A stretch of DNA of 64,000 nucleotides from Hepsetus odoe. Its lineage: Eukaryota > Chordata > Actinopteri > Characiformes > Hepsetidae. The stretch is from assembly GCA_017165825.1 (NCBI GenBank), contig CM029370.1, positions 23,524,012-23,588,011 of the forward strand, read 5' to 3'. The notes under the pieces are model-generated. The model searched no databases. It had not been told where the DNA came from and was given only the letters and a program-made list of their open reading frames with translations. Made by a program: the position numbers and the translations under genes. Shown piece after piece: positions 14,208 to 26,200 of the stretch (its first letter is position 1; each line of letters begins with the position of its first letter).

Positions 14208-15611
14208 TTAGTCATTGAAGTCTTTCTGCTCTGGTAACACTAAAGCAGGAACAATGAGACAACCCCAAAAACAGTAATGGATTTGCAGGTGGAGGCCACA
14301 GAAAAATGTTCCCTCCTCATCTTTTTTTGACTGCTTTTCAGTAGTTTTGCATTTGACTAGGGTCCGTGTAATTTCTGGTAGCATGAGGCGATACCTGGAC
14401 CCTATAGAGGTTGCACAGGAAGTCCAACTCCACCAGGATGGCACATCAATATGTGTCATTGCCAGAAGGTTTGCTGTGTCTCTTAGCACAGTCTCAAGAG
14501 CATGGAGGAGATTCCAGGAGACAGGCAGTTACTCTAGGAGAGCTGGAGGTCCTTAACCCATCAGCAGGACCGGTATCTGTTCCTTTGTGCAAGGAGGGAC
14601 AGGATGAGTACTGCTAGAGCCCTACAAAGTGACCTCCAGCTAGCCACAGGCATGAATGACTCTGACCAAACCATTAGAAACAGACTTCATGAGGGTGGCC
14701 TGAGGGCCCAACATCCTCTAGTGGGCCCTGTACTCACTGTCCGGCAGCATGTAGCCCGACTGGCATTTGCCAGAGAACACCAGAATTGGCAGGTCCAGCA
14801 CTGGCACCTTCTGCTTTTCACAGATGAGAGCAGGTTCACTCTGAGCTCATGTGACAGACATGAAAGGGTCTGGAGAAGTGATAAACGTTATGCTGCCTGC
14901 AACATTGTTCAGCATGATCGTTTGGTGGTGGGTCATGATCGGTTGTGGTCTGGGGAGGCATATCCATGGAGGCATGCACAGACCTGTACAGGATAAACGA
15001 TGGCACCCCGAATGCTATTAGGTATTGGGATGAAATCCTTATACCCATTGTTAGACCCTTCGCTGGTGCAGTGGGGCCCGGGTTCCTCCTAGTGAATGAT
15101 AATGTCCGGCCTCATGTGGCAAGAGTATCCAGGCAGTTCATGGAGGATGAAGGAAACGATACCATTGACTAGCCTCCACGCTCGTCTGATCTTAATCCAA
15201 TAGAACATCTCTGGGAAATATTCTGGTCAATCCTACGCCACCAGGTTGCACTTCAGACTGTCCAGGAGCTCAGTGATGCTTTGGGCAGGATCTGGGAGGA
15301 GATACCCCAGGACACCATCTGTCATCTCATAAGGAGCCCTGACATTGTCAGGCATGCATACAAGCACATGGGGGCCATACAAACTACTGAGTACCATTTT
15401 GAGTTGCTGCAATAATATTTCATTGGACTAGCCTGCTGCATCAGTTTTTCAGTTTAAATTCCTTGGTGACTTCGAATTAAGCCATCTGTAGGGCATCCTT
15501 TTGTTCCTAACACATTACTCATTCCAGATCAGTATAGAAATCCAGCATGATTTTTTTTCCAATTGAGACCTGATCTGTTTTCGAATGTTGCCTAATTTTT
15601 TTGAGCAGTGT

Positions 15612-15614
<3 letters not shown>
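14208..15614 (+). mobile_element. Tc1-like transposon, inactivated
   Basis: Contains a broken transposase (14383-15415) and a right end reading CCTAATTTTTTTGAGCAGTG next to TATA, typical of a Tc1-family inverted terminal repeat beside its TA target. I see no matching left terminus near 14208, so the left end is probably lost. The right end runs into a long (AT)n/(GT)n microsatellite. Confidence 0.75.
14383..15415 (+). pseudogene. Tc1-like transposase pseudogene
   Basis: From a start reading MRRYLDPIE through an N-terminal helix-turn-helix region (ISRRFAVS-like stretch, here VIARRFAVSLSTVSRAW) to a DDE-type catalytic core. The three acidic positions can be seen: D in FTDESRF, D in VNDNVRPH and E in NPIEHLWE, giving the DD34E arrangement of Tc1 transposases. 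Coding potential is broken: one frame stops near 14556, the frame shifts again near 14940, and an in-frame TAG lies near 15170. The last codons end at 15415. It cannot make a full-length enzyme. Known role of the family: cut-and-paste transposition at TA sites. Confidence 0.82.
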
Positions 15615-15695
<81 letters not shown>

Positions 15696-15776
15696 AAATA
15701 TATATGCACTGTATACAGTGTGTGTATATATATATATATATATATATGTGTGCGTGTGTGTGTGTGTGTGTGTGTG
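15615..15776. repeat. Compound (AT)n/(GT)n microsatellite
   Basis: Two successive (AT)n-(GT)n blocks separated by GGAAATATATATGCACTGTA. The second block replaces the outer left terminus of the element starting at 15774. Confidence 0.95.
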
Positions 15777-16437
15777 GAAAAAATGCTGCAAACAAAGAAT
15801 GTTTTCAGAAATATAAATAATGATTGTTTATTTTTATCAATTTACAAAATGCAAAGTGAGCGAACAAAAGAAAACTCTAAATCAAATCAATATTTGGTGT
15901 TTCTACCTTTTGCCTTCAAACCAGCATCAGTTCTTCTGGCCCCCACAGAGTCCTGATCTCAACATCATCCAGTGTGTCTGGATTACATGAAGAGACAGAA
16001 GGATGTGAGGAAGCTACATCCACAGAAGATCTGTGGTTCGTTCTCCAAGATGTTTGGAACAACCTACCAGCTGAGTTCCTTCAAAAACTGTGCAAGTGTA
16101 CCTAGAAGAATTGATACTGTTTTGAAGGCAAAGGGTGATCACACCAAATATTGATTTGATTTATATTTCTCTTTTTTTCATTCACTGCATTTTGTTGACT
16201 GATGAAAATAAATGATTAACACTTCCATTTCTGAAAGCTCCCTGCGATGGGCTGGCGACCTGTCCAGGGTGCGTCCCCCGTCCTCGCCCTGTGTGCGCTG
16301 GGTTGGACTCTAGCTCCCCCCCGCGACCCCGTTTGGGACAAGCGGCAGAAAATGGATGGATGGATGGATTTCTGAAAGCATTCTTTGTTTACAGCATTTT
16401 TTCCACAGCTGCCTAAAACTTTTGCATAGTACTGTAT
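15774..16437. mobile_element. Non-autonomous Tc1-related element (MITE-like)
   Basis: An inverted repeat pairs 15774-15812 (GGAAAAAATGCTGCAAACAA on) with the reverse complement of 16368-16407 (GGAAAAAATGCTGTAAACAA), leaving a few mismatches. The right terminus continues outward to TAGTACTGTATA at about 16437; the corresponding outer part on the left is replaced by (GT)n. The interior has no transposase domain I can recognise beyond a stretch reading CCACAGAGTCCTGATCTCAA, a remnant of a DDE core. A SINE tail is inserted at 16239-16367. Confidence 0.65.
16239..16367 (+). repeat. 5'-truncated type A SINE tail with target duplication
   Basis: Starts TCCCTGCGATGGGCTGGCGA and ends in AAAATGGATGGATGG. 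The 12-bp sequence ATTTCTGAAAGC is present at 16227-16238 and again at 16368-16379, so the SINE inserted into the MITE-like element after the latter was already in place. Confidence 0.9.
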
Positions 16438-16490
16438 ACACACACACACACACACACACACTCACACACACACATACACACACATATACA
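16438..16490. repeat. Imperfect (AC)n microsatellite
   Basis: AC dinucleotides with TC and AT interruptions. Confidence 0.9.
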
Positions 16491-17356
16491 GTGAGATTAT
16501 AAGCACTTTTTAAGAGGGTCTAGCAATACATGAACAAAGTGCTTATAAAAGAGTGATCAGGGAAACAGAACCCCTCTACTGAAGTGTAATCCACACATTA
16601 AATCTGTGTAATAGGAATGTCTGTTTGTGGTCACTATGACACTTTTGACCTTTTTGTCATATTTTAGCACCCTCTAGTGCACAATAAAAATGTTACACCT
16701 CCTTAAATTATAGCAAGGTAGTGAAAACATATTTGGGAAAACCACAGTTGATGTATTATTTTTAATGTAACTAGGCATTTATTGAACGCTAACAGAAAGA
16801 AAAGGCTAAAGCTTAAACAGAATATTGCCTGCATGTTTTTTTTTCCAGGTCTGTAAGCACCTTGACCCCTCTGAAGGCCGGTAACATTAGAAAAGCCCCT
16901 TCTCTGACAGTCCAGGCCTAGTTCTTTTCCAAAACTCAGTGACCTAAATAGCGTTGTTCCACCCTACCTTTGCAGCTGCTTTGGCACCAGTATGCCCTGG
17001 CTGGTGTCCAGTGAGGATGGCTGAGCCACAAGCTTAAATCACCATGCTTCAGCCCTTCTCTTTATGATCGTCTGATTGTGATTTATTAGACTGAGTCCTC
17101 CCAGCCTGGTTTTATTAGAACCCTCTTAGCAAGTGCTGACTCTTGACATAAGTGGGACAGAGGGACCGGGAAAATTTGCTTGGGGTTGGCTGCCCCCTTT
17201 GCTGCCACAGCAGCAATTGCAGAGGCTACTCACTTTTGCACAGCTGGGCTTGAGGATGAATTTAATGAAGGAGAAGTGGGGAAACAGAGCACACTGTAAT
17301 AGTTTGTCTTTAACTGCAACTGTTTGTCTTTAATTGTAAATATATACTATCAGTTC

Positions 17357-17360
<4 letters not shown>

Positions 17361-17404
<44 letters not shown>
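17361..17404. repeat. (CT)n microsatellite
   Basis: About 22 perfect CT repeats. Confidence 0.95.
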
Positions 17405-17407
<3 letters not shown>

Positions 17408-17419
17408 TATATTCTAAGC

Positions 17420-17710
17420 TCCTTGTCCTAATCAAGGTCATGGACAGTACTGGAGTCTATCCCAGCTCACACAGGGCGAAAGGTAGGGAAACACCCAGGA
17501 CAGGTCACCAGTCCATCACATCACATATACACACCTACAAGCAATTAAGCATCACCAATCCACCTGACATGGATGTCTTCGGTTGATGGGAGGAAACCAG
17601 AGTTCCCAGAGGAAACCTACGGAGACACGGGGAGAACATGCAGAACGCTACAGAGATAGGACCTGGACTGCTTTGCCTGAGAATTAAACCCAAGACTTCT
17701 CTTCATTTTC
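17420..17710 (+). repeat. Degenerate fish interspersed repeat (AACATGCAGAA type)
   Basis: Carries CCAGTCCATCACATCACA, TGGGAGGAAACCAGAGTTCC, GACACGGGGAGAACATGCAG and a closing GAATTAAACCCAAGACTTC. This order matches a very common fish dispersed repeat. A second copy is at 41310-41598. The exact class is not assigned here. Confidence 0.65.
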
Positions 17711-18686
17711 TTTATAGGTGGTTCTATCAGCCAATGGCCAAACAGATAGAAGGTGTTTTCACAACAGTGCTTCCTCAATTAGTGTCATACTAAAACATAT
17801 TCCCTGGACACTGGACACTAGCTCCCCATGACTGGAGTTTTACAGCACTCTCTGGGATGGGGATCTGGTGTTTATTTTACTTGGTGGACATTTTTCTGGC
17901 ATCTTCTGGATTCTGGTTATGGAGGTCAAAAGTGAAAATCATTTCACTTTTATCTTATTATGAAACAGCTCTGTTTTCATGGTAGGGGGTTCTTCCATGA
18001 CATTGCCTCATCTGATTCATTCCGGCCAGCATATCTCCTGGGATGTTGTCTTCATCTGCCTAGAAGCTAATTTGCTATTTAAGTGATCTGATGCAGTCAC
18101 CACCCACACAGACACAAATACCCTGATTACTGCATGTGCCACTCCTTGGTGATCTCTTCTGAATGATGGGAGCTGAGCTTTCTACCATAAGGGTGTCTGA
18201 AGGTTCAGATGTATTGAATGAGGAGGGCATAGTGTCTCCTAATGAGAGCACTCCACATCAATGACAATGCTTTTGAAGTCATGATGAGCGCTGGTACAAG
18301 TATTGGCCTAAAAGCTGTATTTCACTGAGCTTGCATCAGAAAAGTCAAGCTTTTCTTAGGAGTACAGCGCAACTGTTAACTAGACACAGGATCATTAATA
18401 TCGATTAACCAAATCGCAAACAGCTGTACAGTATTAGATCATACATGCTTCCAGTCTAATGTAATTATTCTGAGTGTATCAGCTATAACTACTGACAATA
18501 CCAGCAAGTTTCCTTAGATTTTAGACTCTGTCTACTTTTCTGCTTATTAAAACTGGCAAACGTTTCTCATGAGGCTAAAAAAAAACAAAACACGCAGTTT
18601 CTTCTAATACTTTGATCCATTTTACATACTAAAACTATTTTTATATTGAAAAGATGATTTTTTTTAATAGTCATTGCTTGACTATT

Positions 18687-18935
18687 TGAAAGTGAAAGTG
18701 AATACTTGTCATTGTGAAACACAGCACATAGTAAAAACTCCTCTGCTTTTCCTCTGATTTTAACCCATACATACACATACAGCAGGGGGCAGCTATTTAA
18801 AGCACCCAGGGAGCAGCGATGGGGACCGTACCTTCCCAGAGTTTACCTCAGGGCAACCTACTGGTCTGGGATTCGAACCCACGATCTTCCGATCCTGGTG
18901 CCAAGTCCCTAAACACTGGTGCACCGCTGCCCCCG
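18687..18935 (-). repeat. tRNA-derived SINE, type B (left arm of an inverted pair)
   Basis: Minus-strand copy: the tail complement GAAAGTGAAAGTG lies at the left, and the head complement GGTGCACCGCTGCCCCC at the right. The B-box complement GGGATTCGAACCC is well kept. Confidence 0.85.
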
Positions 18936-18989
18936 GTGGCCTAGCTGTGTGGATTTTGCTACTGTTATTTGTTTACGATAGTGGCTTCT

Positions 18990-19184
18990 TAGTGGCAATA
19001 CTAGGCAGCTGCCCTGAGGTACCCTTGAGCAAGGTACCGTCTTTGTCACTGCTCCCCGAGTGCTTTCAATAGCTGCCCCTGCTACATGTGTGTATGTATG
19101 GGTGAAACACAGAGGCTGAATTTCGTTGTGCTGTGCTGTGCTACATTTCACGATGACAAGGGTAGTCACTTTCACTTTCACTTA
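18990..19184 (+). repeat. tRNA-derived SINE, type B, head lost (right arm of an inverted pair)
   Basis: From CTGCCCTGAGGTACCCTTGA to GGGTAGTCACTTTCACTTTC. The tRNA-like head is missing or replaced. It lies head to head with the copy at 18687-18935. Confidence 0.82.
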
Positions 19185-20994
19185 ATGAAAAAAGACACTG
19201 GACAACAAACATGTAGTGGCTGACTGGCTCCAAGTTAGGATAAGCATTAATGAGAAAACACTGTTAAATGAAAATATTTAATTTAGGTCATGGGCATGAT
19301 GGACATTTTGGACGTTATCATTTCTTAACACTTTGTTTTGTCTCTTAAAAACTTTGTTTGATTTAATTATAGATATTAAAGACTTACAATTTTAGCCACT
19401 GATGTTTGCAAGTGTTATTTCAGTTTAAGACTAAATCTAAATAAAGTGGCTCAATAGTTATTTCGCATCTGTGCTGGACTTTTTTAAATGTACTTAAATA
19501 ATTCTGTTGTTGTTGCTCTTTAAACAAGAATGATTTTATGAATCAGATTATGAATCAGATTATGAATCAGTCTGAGAGAAGGTGAGTTTGGTCAGAGGGA
19601 CGGTGAGTTAAACCTGATCAACAGCAAATATCTACTATAATGTGAGAAAAGACAGAATACTAATCCTACTTAACTAGGAAATAAAACACGTGTTACATAC
19701 ACAGATACATACACTGAGCTACAATTTCTTTTATATCAACCCTGCACTTCCTAACTGAACTCTCTATCTTTCTTTACTCTTCATAACTGTTCTTCTCTTC
19801 ACACCTTTAAAGAGATGGTTGATGTCAATGTGCTATTAACAGTCTGAGTGAAAGTTAAAGACTGAAACATAAAGCAAATTGCACTTAATTGTAATTACGT
19901 TAATTAGTGTTTGTGATATTTCAGTGCATGGAGAATTTATTATGAATTATTTTGTTATTTATTAGTTGTAATGTAATGGAGGCTTGGCCTTAAATAACAT
20001 TCATCAGTTTTGCCCTGAGGAAGAATTGATATTATTGATGAAATTTACATTATTTCATTGACAATGTTTGTGTTGAAAATATATTTCCTCATGATTGCAC
20101 TTATGCAAAATACCACATATGTTTATAGAGGTCTATTTTGAGTGTTTTATTTTCTAAAACCTCTGGCCTGTCTATAATATCCCAGATTTGAAATGGACCC
20201 TGTCCTGATCATGAATGTCTTTGTTCTAAATGCCTTCTGGCAGCAGTTACTGGGTCCCTGTCCTCTGGCTTGTATTTCCCTGGGTATGATATAAGGCACT
20301 GGTTCTTCCAATGTGTGCAAATAATGCATCGTTGAACTCCATTTGCCCACCTCTACAAATGTTTTCTCCTCGGCACCAGGAGGAAGTCAGGCTTATATCA
20401 TTTGGCTAACAAGATCAGTCAGACCAGAGCAATTACCCGCTAATGTCCATTGAGCAGGAAATAATCCTAATGCTTTTAATGCTTACAGGGCTCTAATGGG
20501 GCTCTGCAGGGCCCTCATGACCAGGGCAGGGATTGGTAATGCTGAAGAATGGCATCTAGCCAGGTGGGCCTACCTCGCTTATTTCATTGGAGGGATCATT
20601 CAGGGATGAAACGCTTGTAAGTGACCTGCCGCGACCTCTTTTGTCTGTCACAATTGCTACTGTATATGTGATGGCAATTCTCCTGTTTGTTCATTTTTAA
20701 TGTGAAATGTGGTAAGCGGTACTCAGTGTCTGGACTTCACCAGCAGCTTTAACGGATAATCACCAGACAGTAGAGGCAGGCGGGGTGTAAAGTTAGAATA
20801 ATGTTGCCTTTAGTCTCAAAGGGCACATGCTTCTTGGGCTGACTGAGCTGTAGCACTCAGCATTCAGTTAATATCCCTTAATACTTCTTTGTCTCCCTCA
20901 CTTCAGGTCCATGTGAGGACTTGTACAGACAACCTGTACATTTGAAGCTTTATATCCCCACCTAGTGGATGTAATAAAATGTGCATTAACACAG

Positions 20995-21050
<56 letters not shown>

Positions 21051-21433
21051 TGTATTGAAGACTAAATGTTTACTGTCAAGTAAGAGGCGGTTGCAGTTTT
21101 TTCCAGTCATTCTGACAAACATAATCAAAGAGGCAACAGGCTTGATCTGAAACGGAGTCATGGTTCACCCATCAATGCAGAAACTAAGAACATCTTTAAG
21201 GATTCTCCATTTTTCTAGCACCACTGTATGTAACTAAAAATGTTTACTATTTACTTTATGCTTGTGTGTTTAAAAGTTGTCTTTAAAATCTTTCATTTTC
21301 ACTCTGGTGTGTATACATCTGCTTGTTTTCCTCTACATTTCCACATTTAAAAAAAGATTTTGAAACAGTTCTCATACTTTTGTTGTATTTTCTCTTTATT
21401 TTTTCAGCCTGAATAAAATGTCCAAGACTTGAA
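19185..21433. other. Intergenic sequence
   Basis: No gene recognised. A (CA)n tract is at 20998-21049. The stretch 20390-20680 is richer in G+C and lower in simple repeats than its surroundings and could be a conserved non-coding element; this is a guess without an alignment. Confidence 0.5.
20998..21049. repeat. (CA)n microsatellite
   Basis: About 26 perfect CA repeats. Confidence 0.96.
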
Positions 21434-21671
21434 TAAGTGAAAGTGACTTTTCTTGTCATTGCAAGGTCACAGCACACCACAACAAAACCAGACCTCTGTA
21501 TTTAACCCATGCAAACACCATGCAGCTGTAGGCAGCTATGAAAGCACCCAGGGAGCAGTGACAGTACGTTGCTCAAGGTATCCTCAGGGCAACCTACTGG
21601 TAAGAGGTTTGAACCCACAATCTTCCTAGCCTGTGGCCAACGCCCTAACCACTAGGCCACCGCTGGCCCTC
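21434..21671 (-). repeat. tRNA-derived SINE, type B
   Basis: Minus-strand copy with the tail complement AGTGAAAGTGACTTTTCTTG at the left and the head complement CCCTAACCACTAGGCCACCG at the right. The B-box complement GAGGTTTGAACCC is visible. Confidence 0.87.
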
Positions 21672-22349
21672 AAATGCCTTCTCGAAGCTGTTACTGGGTC
21701 CCTGTTCTCAGGCTTGTGTTTCTCCAGGTAAGAGGTGTGAAATATATTTTCTCTTTGTTTTTTTCTGCTAATTTTCGATGGGAGTGAGACATATCACTGC
21801 TTCTCTTGAACGGCATCTCACTATCAGGTGCTGCACTTTTAAGCCACTAGAAGCCGCAAGAGGCTCAAAAGAACTTCAGCTTAGGCAGAGGGTCACCAGC
21901 TGCCTGTGTCATTCCCACAGCTTCATGCAAAAGACTTTTTTATGGTTTTCAACTATAAAATATCTTCCCCTGAATTCACAGAGTGTGGTGAAGAAGCTAA
22001 AAAAGCTTCTTAATGACTTCTTTATATTCTATATATGTCAGGTCAGGGAAAAACTTTAACATGTGCAGGACTGGAAGGTACTCCAGGACCAACATTGAGA
22101 AACTTGACTGGTTCACCATGAAGTGAAATGTACATTCCCCACATACTTCAAATGTAGGCAATCAGTCAAAGCGTTTTAACACTTCTTTACAGCTTCAGTC
22201 TAACAGCTGCACCAAGAAAGTAAAAAACATTCCTTACATGATTTATTTGGGTAAGAAAGATGTAAGTAATTCAGATCTTTCTCTGACTTTTTCCAAAATC
22301 TAATCTGTTATTCTCCTCCAGTAATAGTTCTAGTCTTGAGAGACTGAAA

Positions 22350-23217
22350 CTCCCCAAGTGGTTGGATAGCAGCCAAGGACTTGTAGGGTTGCCTTTCATT
22401 TGTTGGCTGAGTGAGCAGAGAGGGTGGGACTTTTCACCAGAGTTCACAAGGGCAAACCTGCAGACTTTGCCTGCTTACTCTCCTGGAGCTCAGCTAAGCC
22501 AACCCCCTCCCAGCTCTTTCAACCCACCCCTTGGACGCCTGGGTAGAGGAACAGCCTAAGGCTGTTAATAAAGAGTGTGGGGGGGTGAAGGGGTAAGGAG
22601 CACTCCAGAGACGCAGGAATTCCACAAGCAATGCTGAAAAGTTCTCTGATTGGCTGACAGTGGACCAGGCCCTGGAGCGGCCCACTTCCCCCACTCCAGT
22701 GGTGACAGTTCCGCTGCAGAACTGTTTTTTTTTTTCTTTCGTTCTTTCTCTCTAAGCCCCAACCGCAAGGGCGTGTGAGCTTGCCTGGGCCTGAAGAGTT
22801 GTCTTTTATTTACTGCTCTCTCAGGCTCTCCGGACCAAGCTGGTATGCTGCTGAAAAAGCCAGAGATAAGAGGCTGGCCAATGAGCTGGCAGTCTTCAGG
22901 GACACAGGAGGAGGAGGTAGTTGTGTAGGGAAGAAAGAGTGACTTCAAAGGCTCTCTCTCACACTACTCAACTGGGTGTCCGCTGATCCACTGCATCTAT
23001 GTATGTCTTTTGCCATGTTTTGACACTGAAACAAATTTGTTAAGAGTTGTTAAAACGATGTTGTGACAATCTGTCAATGTTAAACCAAATGTAAATATGA
23101 CTCATGACTCATAATTAACTGTGAAAATATCCGATGGATAGTAAAAAATCAAAAGTAAGGATAAATCATGTTCCTCTTTCTCCTCTCTATCCTAACTTCT
23201 CTCTGTCTTTTGACCAG
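22350..23217 (+). promoter_or_regulatory. Candidate promoter / leader region of the mthfd1-like gene
   Basis: The first coding exon is preceded by a strong splice acceptor (CTCTCTGTCTTTTGACCAG ending at 23217), so a transcribed upstream exon is implied. A plausible donor, GTATGT, follows CTGCATCTAT at 23001, which would leave a 217-bp intron. The preceding stretch (22.35-22.95 kb) is richer in G+C than the flanks but is not a clear CpG island and shows no obvious TATA box. Placement of the leader exon and start site is inference. Confidence 0.35.
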
Positions 23218-23226
23218 CATCTGGAC

Positions 23227-23295
23227 ATGCTTTGGGTCACTGCCCAGAGGCTCCGCCAAGGAGCCTTAAGAGTCTTGGACAGTAAGCGCACTATA
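23227..23295 (+). other. Putative mitochondrial targeting extension
   Basis: Residues 1 to about 23 precede the point where alignment with human MTHFD1 begins (constant offset of 20 residues from there on). The stretch has Arg at 8, 10, 15 and 21, Lys at 20 and a single acidic residue, Asp18, with Leu, Val and Trp between them: the composition of an amphipathic mitochondrial presequence. Cytosolic human MTHFD1 has no such extension, whereas MTHFD2, MTHFD2L and MTHFD1L do. An alternative upstream exon or start could change this. Confidence 0.5.
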
Positions 23296-26200
23296 GCAAC
23301 AGTCATCACAGGCAACCAGACCGCACAGTGAGTTGGAGCATCCTTGAACAGCCCTGTAGCCCCCCTCTTTACATGCTAAACAAAGATTTATTAGTGACAT
23401 TATATATTTAATAGCTTCCAGACACTTAGTGATATCACCTACTTTAAGGCACACCCTTTGCTGACACAGGTATTCTGGAGAAAGTTCTGGAGAAATGCAT
23501 CGTCAGCAGAGGCCAGAATCAGTCCCCTCCAAATGTATTGGACAACGGCCATTTCATTTTGCCATGCACTGAAGACATTTGGGTTTGAGCTCAAAGGACA
23601 GATGTAAGACAAGAGATTAGATTTCCGGCTTCAGTACCTGGTATTTACATCTAGATATATTCAGTAAAACATAATGCCTCGTGTATTTGTATGCAATTCT
23701 GCGTAAACTGTTTCTGCAGACTTTCGCTGCTAAGCTCATGCATCATATCAGCAATAAAAAATATTGAACCTGATCCAGAATCAGACATGCAAACTCATGT
23801 CATGACACAAGCTTCACTGTGCTTCACAGATGAGCTTGTATTTTCTTGGATCGTGGGCTCATCCTTCCCTTCTCCACATTTCCAACATTTTGTTAGAGAA
23901 TCGATTTGGTGAAACTCTTTAAATAATAAAACTGATGAGTGTTTTGCATCTGGTGGTGTCTCCAATATTTTTTGCTTTTAAAGTCTTTTTCAAATAGTGG
24001 GTTGTGATACCATCATCTCTGACCTATAGAGGCTGTTTATGAAGGCTCCAACTGATGCTTTGGGATTTATCACAGTTTGCCAGTAGTTGCTATTGTTTTC
24101 CTTGACTGTTGCTCAATACACGAGTAGTTTCCTTCTTTTTCAGGATATTCCAAATAGTTGTACTGGCTTTGCAGAATGTTTGTGAAATGTGTCAACTGGA
24201 TTTTTGGCATGCCTTTCTCTCTGGTATTCATTCTGGTTTTAATCTATTAACAACAATGCGGAAGGCAGGGTGGCCTAGTGGTTTACAATGACAAGAATGG
24301 TCACTTTCACTTTCATTTTTCACTTCACAGGTGAAGTAGAAATGCTGTTTTATATGTAATTTAACATTTTTAAATCCCAGCTGAAAAAATCATCTCTTGT
24401 CTCACGTTCATCTTGATGTCACACCCTGATGTCCCCAAATGTCTTCAGTGGATAGTAGTAACTGGCCTTGCTGTTCCATTGTTTTTAGAGGGTACATTAT
24501 GAGACCCTGCTAAATGCAAAGCATCTTTTTATGGGATAATGGGACATTTTAGTGGGACATTTAAACTGTGAAGCAGTTGAAATGGGTTGTCTGAAGATAT
24601 GGAGAACAACCCAGTACCTTTGGGATGAGCTGGAGTGGAACTGGAGTTCCTGACCTAATTCCCAAACATGGGTATCTAACCTCAGTGAAGCTAGAGTGGC
24701 AGCAAACAAAGTATCTCAGCAATGTTCAAACATCTAATGTAAATCCTTCCTTGAAGACTGGAAGGGAAGTGAAGCAAATGGGGTTACAAACGCCTTATAA
24801 ATAAGCTTTCAGATGAAATGCTGGATGAAAGTGTCTATAAACTTTTGGACATGGAGTGTGAGAAAAACACTGAGCAGAAGAAAATGAATTAAGGGACAAT
24901 TTAAAGTCAATGTTCAAGTTTAAAATACCGTGATGATTAGATATAGGCTACCTTTTTTCAAGCCATGAGTTCATAAATTTCATTTGCTTCACCTTTTAAT
25001 TTTATTACAGTTATATTAAATATGGATTTTTTTCATTTGTTGTATCCATTCTGTAATTTGTTGTAAATTGACTGTCTGACATTTTGTAAAGACAGGTGAG
25101 GGAGCGATTAAAGAAAGATGTGGCCCAGATGAAGAACCAGTTGCCTTGCTTTAGACCAGGCTTAATGGTGCTACAAGTCAGTTGGCACATTTTCTTCATT
25201 TTCTCTGACATTTCCCATGAAGATTATGAGCAAATGATATCCTTTGAAAATCTGAACTACCTTCCTGCTCTATTCTTGATTTCCCTCTTTCTCTGCTCCA
25301 CATGGTCACTTGGTAACATGCCATTCTCTCTTCTTTCAGTTTTCAGTCTCTTTTCAGTCTGCATTTTTACTAAAAGGAAATAGAGAGCCTTGCGTATGAG
25401 ATGAAATAAAATGCTGACAAACAAGGCCAAGAATACTTTTTTGCTTAAATGCGTCAGAGAGAATTCAGTATAAAATCTATTTTGACCACATGCTGACCCC
25501 AATAACCCTTGGTTTTATCCAATTACTTATCAGTTTCCATTGCCCAAGAGCTTATAGGATTTAGTGGGTCAAGCAAATTAAGGTTTCTAGATCTTAAAAC
25601 ATATTTTGAAAAAAATTATTGCGTTTACTTACTTTTTACTTTTTTACTTAATAGTCATTTTATAAATTAATACATTCTGTGTGCATTCTAGGTTGGAGAC
25701 AGAGAAGACTCAAACCTCTATATTCGGATGAAGCTGAAGGCAGCCGCTGAGGTATTTTTGGCTAAATGTTGCCTAGCTGGTCTTAGATGTTAGGCTGACT
25801 GTTTCTCACACACGTTCTCTCTGCCTTCTGCAGATTGGAATAAATGCAAACCATATTAGGCTTCCAAAGACTGCCACAGAAAATGAGGTGAGGTGAACTG
25901 TCTCTGTGCCACAACTGAAAAAAAAAAAATGTTTATTGTCCATTAATTTTAATAGTGAGATTAAAGAACACAATATCATTCTTCTTCAGGTCCTGTGGTG
26001 CATAGAAGCTGTAAATGAAAATCCGGCAGTCCATGGTTTCATTGTCCAGTTACCACTGGACTCCATCAACCCCATAGACACAGAGAAAGTGACCAATGCA
26101 GTGGCTCCAGAGAAGGATGTAGATGGGTGAGATGTACTCAACTTAAATAGAGGGTTGTCAAGGATGTACATTTTTCACTGCTTAAATAATCATATTTTTA

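Larger units (their letters stand above)
16491..18686. other. Intergenic sequence
   Basis: No gene recognised. Holds a (CT)n tract at 17361-17404 and a degenerate interspersed repeat at about 17420-17710. Short frames here have no recognisable domain. Confidence 0.55.

Noticed and set aside
15585..15956. Several long open frames of Tyr-Ile or Cys-Val repeats (also at 58047-58273 and 60343-60976)
   Set aside because: Translations of AT or GT microsatellites; no coding signal.
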